Below are positions 4,697 to 8,329 of a stretch of 8,329 nucleotides of DNA, in pieces. Made by a program: the position numbers and the translations under genes. The notes under the pieces were generated by a model. That model did not search any database, was not told the DNA's origin, and was given only the letters and a program-made list of their open reading frames with translations. Position 1 is the stretch's first letter. Each line of letters starts with the position of its first letter. This DNA is from an uncultured Oscillibacter sp. (GTDB lineage Bacteria; Bacillota_A; Clostridia; Oscillospirales; Oscillospiraceae), in contig CAQVQZ010000096.1 of assembly GCA_948902155.1 (NCBI GenBank), positions 1-8,329 on the forward strand, given 5' to 3'.

Positions 4697-6387
4697 TGAA
4701 AGTCGTAATTGTAGGCGGCGTAGCGGGAGGGGCCACGGCGGCGGCCCGGCTCCGGCGGCTGGACGAACAGGCGGAGATCGTGGTATTCGAGCGGTCGGGG
4801 TATATCTCCTACGCCAACTGCGGCCTGCCCTACTACATCGGCGGGGTCATTGAGGACCCTGCGGCCCTGACCTTACAGACGCCGGAGAGCTTCTTCTCCC
4901 GGTTCCGGGTCGCGATGAAGGTGCGCCACGAGGTCACCGCCATCCACCCGGACAGGAAAACCGTCTCTGTCAAAAACCTGGAGACGAACGAGGAATTCGA
5001 GGAATCCTATGACAAGCTCATCCTCTCCCCCGGCGCGAAACCCACCCAGCCCCGCCTCCCCGGCGTGGGCTTGAAGAAGCTGTTTACCCTGCGGACGGTG
5101 GAGGATACGTTCCGCATCAAGGAATACATCAACACCTGCCATCCCAAATCCGCCGTGCTGGCGGGCGGCGGCTTCATCGGCCTGGAGTTGGCGGAGAACC
5201 TGCGGGAGCTGGGCATGGAGGTCACCATCGTCCAGCGGCCAAAGCAGCTCATGAACCCCTTCGACCCGGACATGGCGGCGTTTATCCACAGCGAGGCGAG
5301 GGCTCATGGCGTGAAGCTGGCCCTGGGCCAGACTGTGGAGGGCTTCCAGGAGCGGGACGGCGGCGTGGACGTTCTCCTGAAGGACAGCGCCCCCCTCCAT
5401 GCCGATATGGTGGTTCTGGCCATCGGCGTCACTCCCGATACCGCTCTGGCGAAGGCGGCGGGGCTGGAGCTGGGACTCAAGGGCAGCATCGTGGTCAACG
5501 ACCGGATGGAGACTTCCGTCCCCGATATCTACGCCGTAGGGGACGCCGTGCAGGTAAAGCACTCCGTCACAGGGCAGGACGTCCTGCTCTCTCTGGCGGG
5601 CCCCGCCAACAAGCAGGGCCGCATCGCGGCGGACAATATCTGCGGCGGGGACAGCCGCTACCTGGGAAGCCAGGGCAGCTCCGTCATCAAGGTTTTCGGC
5701 CTGACGGCGGCTTCCACCGGCGTCAACGAGACCAACGCCAAAAAGGCCGGGCTGGATGCGGACGCGGTGGTGCTCTCCCCCATGAGCCACGCGGGCTATT
5801 ATCCCGGCGGCAAGGTCATGACCATGAAGGTGGTCTTTGAAAAGAAAACCTTCCGTCTCCTGGGAGCCCAGATCGTGGGCTATGAGGGCGTAGATAAGCG
5901 CATCGACGTTCTGGCTGCCGCCATCCATGCCGGTATGACGGCCATCCAGCTGAAGGACCTGGACCTGGCCTATGCGCCGCCCTATTCCTCCGCCAAGGAC
6001 CCGGTAAATATGGCGGGATTCATGGTGGAAAACCTCGCCAAGGGAGTCGTGAAGCAGTTCCGCATGGAGGATGTGAAGAATCTGCCCCTAGACGGCAGCG
6101 TGACCCTGCTGGACGCCCGGACGCCTCAGGAGTACGCGGGCGGTCATATCGAGGGCTTCCGGAACATCCCCGTGGACGAACTGCGGGAGCGGCTGGGGGA
6201 GATCGAACCCGGCAAGCCGGTGTATGTGATCTGCCAGAGCGGCCTGCGGAGCTACATCGCCTGCCGTATTTTGGCCGGGCACGGCTATGAGACGTATAAC
6301 TTCGCCGGAGGCTTCCGGTTCTATGACGCGGTGACGAACGACCGCCGCCTCATCGAAACGGCCTCCGCCTGCGGGATGGACCAATAG
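4696..6387 (+). CDS. CoA-disulfide/persulfide reductase with C-terminal rhodanese domain
   Basis: A 563-residue flavoprotein of the CoADR-Rhd type, which uses NAD(P)H to reduce CoA-disulfide, CoA-persulfide or polysulfide, with a fused rhodanese that delivers or accepts the sulfur. ATG 4696 is preferred over the TTG directly ahead; AAGGTGG precedes it. Domains in order: FAD-binding GGVAGGATAAARLRR (7-21); the SYANCGLPYYIGG motif with single redox cysteine C42; NAD(P)-binding AGGGFIGLELAENL (156-169); second FAD motif TSVPDIYAVGD ending at D283; a dimerisation domain with YAPPYSSAKDP (Y426, Y430), characteristic of CoA-disulfide reductases; and a rhodanese domain (about 465-555) with LLDARTPQEY and active-site C513-Q-S-G-L-R518. 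All catalytic cysteines are present. Preferred substrate (CoA-S-S-CoA, CoA persulfide, elemental sulfur/polysulfide) is not distinguishable from sequence. Last gene of the operon; a strong terminator follows 5 nt later. Confidence 0.93.
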   Translation: MKVVIVGGVAGGATAAARLRRLDEQAEIVVFERSGYISYANCGLPYYIGGVIEDPAALTLQTPESFFSRFRVAMKVRHEVTAIHPDRKTVSVKNLETNEEFEESYDKLILSPGAKPTQPRLPGVGLKKLFTLRTVEDTFRIKEYINTCHPKSAVLAGGGFIGLELAENLRELGMEVTIVQRPKQLMNPFDPDMAAFIHSEARAHGVKLALGQTVEGFQERDGGVDVLLKDSAPLHADMVVLAIGVTPDTALAKAAGLELGLKGSIVVNDRMETSVPDIYAVGDAVQVKHSVTGQDVLLSLAGPANKQGRIAADNICGGDSRYLGSQGSSVIKVFGLTAASTGVNETNAKKAGLDADAVVLSPMSHAGYYPGGKVMTMKVVFEKKTFRLLGAQIVGYEGVDKRIDVLAAAIHAGMTAIQLKDLDLAYAPPYSSAKDPVNMAGFMVENLAKGVVKQFRMEDVKNLPLDGSVTLLDARTPQEYAGGHIEGFRNIPVDELRERLGEIEPGKPVYVICQSGLRSYIACRILAGHGYETYNFAGGFRFYDAVTNDRRLIETASACGMDQ

Positions 6388-6392
6388 GATAC

Positions 6393-6433
6393 CGCGCCGT
6401 CAGCCGCGAACACGGCTGACGGCGCGTTTTTTT
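6393..6433 (+). terminator. Strong intrinsic terminator of the sulfur operon
   Basis: A perfect 14-bp GC-rich stem, CGCGCCGTCAGCCG (6393-6406) with CGGCTGACGGCGCG (6413-6426), loop CGAACA, then seven T (6427-6433). It lies 5 nt after the reductase stop. The T-run overlaps the stop codon of the convergent regulator gene; in that direction the hairpin has no T-run and would be a poor terminator. Confidence 0.95.
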
Positions 6434-7091
6434 ATGTCCCCCGCAGGGCTTCCAGCTTTGCCCGGTCTTTGAGCTCCACCGCGCCTCGGGACAGTTTGAC
6501 CATGCCCTCGCTCTGGAAATACCGGAGCATCCGGGTCACCACCTCCCGGTGGGTCCCCAGATGGTTGGCGATGGTTTCGTGGGTGATGTGCAGAAGGACG
6601 GCGTTTTCAATGGCCGCTTCCTCCAGGAGAAACGCGGCCACCCGCCGGTCCATGCTGTTCCACATGATCTGCTCCACCAGCCACATGACCTCTGAAAACC
6701 GGGCGGCCATGATCTCGTTGGTGTAGTTGGCCGCGGCGGCGGACTGTTCCATGATCTGCTTGTAGACCTCCGCGGGGATGACCCACAGCTCAGTGTCCTT
6801 CTCCGCCGTGATGGTGACGTCGAATTGGATGCTCCGCATCATGCAGGAGGCGGAGAACAGGCAGAGGTCCCGGTCAAACAGGCGGTAGAGGGTGACCTCC
6901 CGCCCCTCCCGGGAGAGGATGAATGCCCGGAGCTGGCCGGACCTCACCAGCAGCAGGCCGGTGCAGTCCGTGCCGCCGCCGTGGAGGACGGTCCCTTTTT
7001 TTACGCTGCGGCTGATTCGACTTCTGGAAAGCGTTTCCTGCTGTCCGGGCATCAGCTGGTCCCATATGGGGAAGTATTCGGAAAACTCCAT
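6432..7091 (-). CDS. Crp/Fnr family transcriptional regulator
   Basis: A 219-residue regulator with an N-terminal cyclic-nucleotide-binding-type beta-roll (about 15-110), a long dimerisation helix (about 120-150) and a C-terminal Crp-type winged helix (about 150-215). ATG 7091 has GGAGGAG about 9 nt upstream. The recognition helix reads H181-R182-E183-V-V-T-R187, matching CRP's RExxxR (which reads GTGA) and not FNR's VExxSR. The sensor domain lacks an FNR-like N-terminal cysteine cluster and the CRP cAMP pocket signature, but has C43 and the pair C77/C83 in the segment DLCLFSASCMM. A redox, thiol or persulfide signal is therefore possible, but this is inference. The gene converges on the sulfur operon and is the natural candidate to control it; palindromes with GTGAT half-sites lie at that operon's promoter and at the YjbR operon's. 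It has its own near-consensus promoter. Confidence 0.9.
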   Translation of the reverse strand: MEFSEYFPIWDQLMPGQQETLSRSRISRSVKKGTVLHGGGTDCTGLLLVRSGQLRAFILSREGREVTLYRLFDRDLCLFSASCMMRSIQFDVTITAEKDTELWVIPAEVYKQIMEQSAAAANYTNEIMAARFSEVMWLVEQIMWNSMDRRVAAFLLEEAAIENAVLLHITHETIANHLGTHREVVTRMLRYFQSEGMVKLSRGAVELKDRAKLEALRGT

Positions 7092-7121
7092 CGTGCTCGC
7101 TCCTCCTGTCAGGCTGTATCC

Positions 7122-7150
7122 AGTATAAAGCGCACAAGGGCTTCTGTCAA
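7122..7150 (-). promoter_or_regulatory. Near-consensus sigma-A promoter of the Crp/Fnr gene
   Basis: On the minus strand, -35 TTGACA (7150-7145, perfect), a 17-nt spacer and -10 TATACT (7127-7122). The predicted start near 7115 gives a ~24-nt leader carrying GGAGGA (7106-7101). No GTGAT palindrome is present here, so the regulator seems strongly and constitutively expressed and not autoregulated through that site. Confidence 0.85.
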
Positions 7151-7356
7151 AGCCTATGATGCGGCGGCGGGGTTTAGCCTTCCAACGCGCCGCCGTTCAA
7201 CGGCATCTGGAAACCGGCAGATCGGCAAACGGGGAGAAGGCGGCGCTTGAACATTTGAATTTTCCTCTTTTCGGTTCGGGGATGCTGGTATTATCGGTCA
7301 TTCGGGGAAGTTTTCCACATTTTTTGACCGCTTGTTGATAAATCCAAAAAAATGTC
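7151..7356. other. Intergenic region between divergent regulators
   Basis: About 200 nt with no supportable gene. It contains a separated inverted repeat GCGCCGCC (7187-7194)/GGCGGCGC (7239-7246) and an extended -10-like TGGTATTAT (7286-7294) without a -35, and it turns AT-rich toward the XRE gene. TTTTCCACA at 7311-7319 is one base from a DnaA box but stands alone. Open frames here lack ribosome binding sites. Confidence 0.4.
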
Positions 7357-7385
7357 TTTACATTTTGTAACCTCTTTGATAAACT
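7357..7385 (+). promoter_or_regulatory. Promoter of the XRE-family regulator gene
   Basis: -35 TTTACA (7357-7362), a 17-nt spacer, and -10 TAAACT (7380-7385). The leader runs from about 7392 to ATG 7428, with AAAGGAGC (7412-7419) as ribosome binding site. Two inverted repeats overlap the promoter, as expected for autoregulation. Confidence 0.6.
7358..7370. promoter_or_regulatory. Palindrome TTACA-TTT-TGTAA over the -35 (candidate XRE operator)
   Basis: A perfect 5-3-5 inverted repeat overlapping the -35 hexamer of the XRE gene. XRE repressors commonly bind such sites at their own promoters; binding by the downstream gene product is inferred. Confidence 0.4.
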
Positions 7386-7398
7386 ATACGTTAAGTAT
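7386..7398. promoter_or_regulatory. Inverted repeat ATAC-GTTAA-GTAT at the transcription start (second candidate operator)
   Basis: A 4-5-4 inverted repeat directly after the -10, covering the predicted start site of the XRE gene. Its half-sites differ from the TTACA/TGTAA repeat upstream, so it may be independent or coincidental. Confidence 0.25.
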
Positions 7399-7427
7399 TT
7401 GTCTCACCTGCAAAGGAGCTTTTGACT

Positions 7428-8108
7428 ATGAGTTCAGAGTTTTCCCGCACCCTGTCCCTGCTGCGGCAGGAAAAGGGCGTCAGCCAGCGGGTAGCCGCCG
7501 GGGAGCTGGGCATCTCCCAGGCCCTGCTATCCCATTATGAGAAGGGCATCCGGGAGCCGGGGCTTGCCTTTGTCGTCAAAGCCTGTGATTATTACGGCGT
7601 CTCCGCCGATTTCATCCTGGGCCGCACCCTGTCCCGGGAGGGCAACATGCTCACGGAGCAGGACATCCTGGACGCCGCCGAGCCCAAGAACAACCTCCGG
7701 GGCAGCGTGCTGGCCACGCTCCAGAGCAAGCTGATTTCCGGCGCGGTGGGGGTGCTGTTCGAGCTTCTGGGCAAGCTGGGGGACAAAGCGGCCATCAACG
7801 CCGCCGCCGCCTACCTGGGCAGCGCCGTTTACCAGCTCTACCGGCACCTGTACCGCTCCTCCGGGGCCAACGAGAGTTACTTCGCCCTGGACCCCAACGC
7901 CTGCACCCTGGGCATGGCCGACGCGGACATGAAGCTCTCCGAGGCCCGCTTCACCGTGGCCCTACGGGCCCTCAGCTCCCAGAAGAAGGAGTTTCCCGAC
8001 CTGTCGGCCCCGGCGGTCAACGCCGCCTATCCCGGCCGCTGCCAGAGCCTGACCCAGGTCCTCAGCACCTCCGACGCCCGCCTGACCGCCCTCTCCCGCC
8101 AACCCTGA
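7428..8108 (+). CDS. XRE-family helix-turn-helix regulator with uncharacterised C-terminal domain
   Basis: A 226-residue DNA-binding protein. Residues about 7-66 form a Cro/CI-type helix-turn-helix: LRQEKGVSQRVAAGELGISQ gives helices 1-3 start, and SHYEKGIREPG is the conserved turn of the family. The C-terminal two thirds contain a helical, Ala/Leu-rich segment (about 93-145), then a polar tail; I recognise no peptidase (LexA/CI-type), toxin or metal-binding motif there, and no membrane segment. ATG 7428 is used over a TTG two codons earlier because AAAGGAGC lies about 8 nt upstream. It is transcribed away from the Crp/Fnr gene and ends the coding part of the window; no clear terminator with a T-run follows. 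Probably a chromosomal repressor controlling itself through the repeats at its promoter; other targets and the signal are unknown. Confidence 0.85.
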   Translation: MSSEFSRTLSLLRQEKGVSQRVAAGELGISQALLSHYEKGIREPGLAFVVKACDYYGVSADFILGRTLSREGNMLTEQDILDAAEPKNNLRGSVLATLQSKLISGAVGVLFELLGKLGDKAAINAAAAYLGSAVYQLYRHLYRSSGANESYFALDPNACTLGMADADMKLSEARFTVALRALSSQKKEFPDLSAPAVNAAYPGRCQSLTQVLSTSDARLTALSRQP

Positions 8109-8329
8109 CTTTCTTTTCTTGAAAGACTGTAACGACACTTGATTTTGCGAAGCAAAATCTTAGTGGAGTACGTCCCCGAAGGGGGAAAGGAAGCAAAAGA
8201 ACTTTCGCGCGCTCTGGGGTCTGGTGATGCACCAAGCCGAAGCGACGGCAACCCAGCCGTTTCTTTGACGGGCAACCTATAGCAATCCAAGAAATTATCA
8301 AGGAATACCAGCGGCAGAAAACCAACCAG
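8109..8329. repeat. Non-coding tail of small hairpins (REP-like or mobile-element remnant)
   Basis: After the XRE stop the sequence changes to a run of short inverted repeats: CTTTC/GAAAG (8109-8125), GATTTTGC-GAA-GCAAAATC (8141-8159), CCCC-GAA-GGGG (8174-8184), TGGTG-ATG-CACCA (8222-8234) and ACGGC-AACCCA-GCCGT (8244-8259). From 8228 to the right edge one frame stays open for 34 codons and reads protein-like (FDGQPIAIQEIIKEYQ), but has no start codon or ribosome binding site, so it may be the end of a degraded gene or chance. The clustering suggests a dispersed palindromic repeat or an element boundary; copy number elsewhere cannot be judged here. Confidence 0.4.
8141..8159. repeat. 8-bp hairpin with GCGAAGC core
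   Basis: A perfect stem GATTTTGC/GCAAAATC closing a GAA loop. Its core GCGAAGC is the well-known exceptionally stable single-stranded DNA mini-hairpin. No T-run follows on the plus strand, so it would be a weak terminator at best for the XRE gene. Confidence 0.65.

Noticed and set aside
4873..5928. 351-codon minus-strand frame inside the reductase gene
   Set aside because: Antisense shadow of a gene with intact FAD, NAD and dimerisation motifs; no start signals of its own.
7311..7319. DnaA-box-like TTTTCCACA, considered as an origin
   Set aside because: One mismatch and only a single copy; no cluster, no dnaA/dnaN neighbours. The dnaD-dnaC pair alone does not mark an origin.
7156..7338. 60-codon open frame between the two regulators
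   Set aside because: No ribosome binding site, overlaps the Crp/Fnr promoter region, and has no recognisable motif.
1..8329. CRISPR array, tRNA, rRNA, transposase or integrase
   Set aside because: I saw no regularly spaced direct repeats, no tRNA-like or rRNA sequences, and no recombinase motifs in any frame.

Overview
The window looks like a chromosomal stretch from a GC-rich anaerobic Firmicute, probably a gut Clostridia/Oscillospiraceae-type bacterium. Evidence from the sequence: a DnaD-domain/DnaC-type primosome pair (DnaD is Firmicutes-specific), strong AGGAGG-type ribosome binding sites before nearly every gene, Firmicute-like sigma-A promoters, GC-rich third codon positions, and oxygen-sensitive iron-sulfur electron carriers. 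Nothing in the sequence fixes the species.

Layout. (1) 1-1205, minus strand: a MmcQ/YjbR-family protein is followed 30 nt later by a PLP-dependent methionine gamma-lyase/'aluminium resistance' family enzyme that runs off the left edge, with a clear extended -10 promoter upstream. (2) 1206-3240, plus strand: a DnaD-domain protein and a DnaC/DnaI-type AAA+ helicase loader, 3 nt apart, form a replication-initiation pair. (3) 3241-3538: a gene-free, hairpin-rich spacer, then a terminator and a promoter. (4) 3539-6433, plus strand: a compact sulfur/redox operon of a 2[4Fe-4S] ferredoxin, a four-segment membrane 4Fe-4S protein (NapH-like), a single-domain rhodanese and a CoA-disulfide/persulfide reductase with a C-terminal rhodanese, ending in a strong terminator. 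(5) 6432-7150, minus strand: a convergent Crp/Fnr-family regulator with a near-consensus promoter. (6) 7151-8108, plus strand: an intergenic region and a divergent XRE-type regulator whose promoter overlaps two inverted repeats. (7) 8109-8329: a non-coding tail of small GAA-loop hairpins.

How it may fit together. The operon has the parts expected for sulfane-sulfur (persulfide/polysulfide/CoA-persulfide) handling: two rhodaneses to relay sulfur, a flavin disulfide reductase to reduce it, and a ferredoxin plus membrane iron-sulfur protein that could connect it to membrane electron flow. The most interesting signal is a perfect 13-bp palindrome, GTGAT-N3-ATCAC, present twice and each time at a promoter: centred near -41 of the sulfur operon, which has a perfect -10 and no recognisable -35, and lying on the -10 of the YjbR/C-S-lyase operon. 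The adjacent Crp/Fnr regulator has a CRP-like RExxxR recognition helix, the type that reads GTGA. This suggests a small local sulfur regulon (activation at one promoter, repression at the other), though the half-site spacing is one base shorter than the canonical CRP site.
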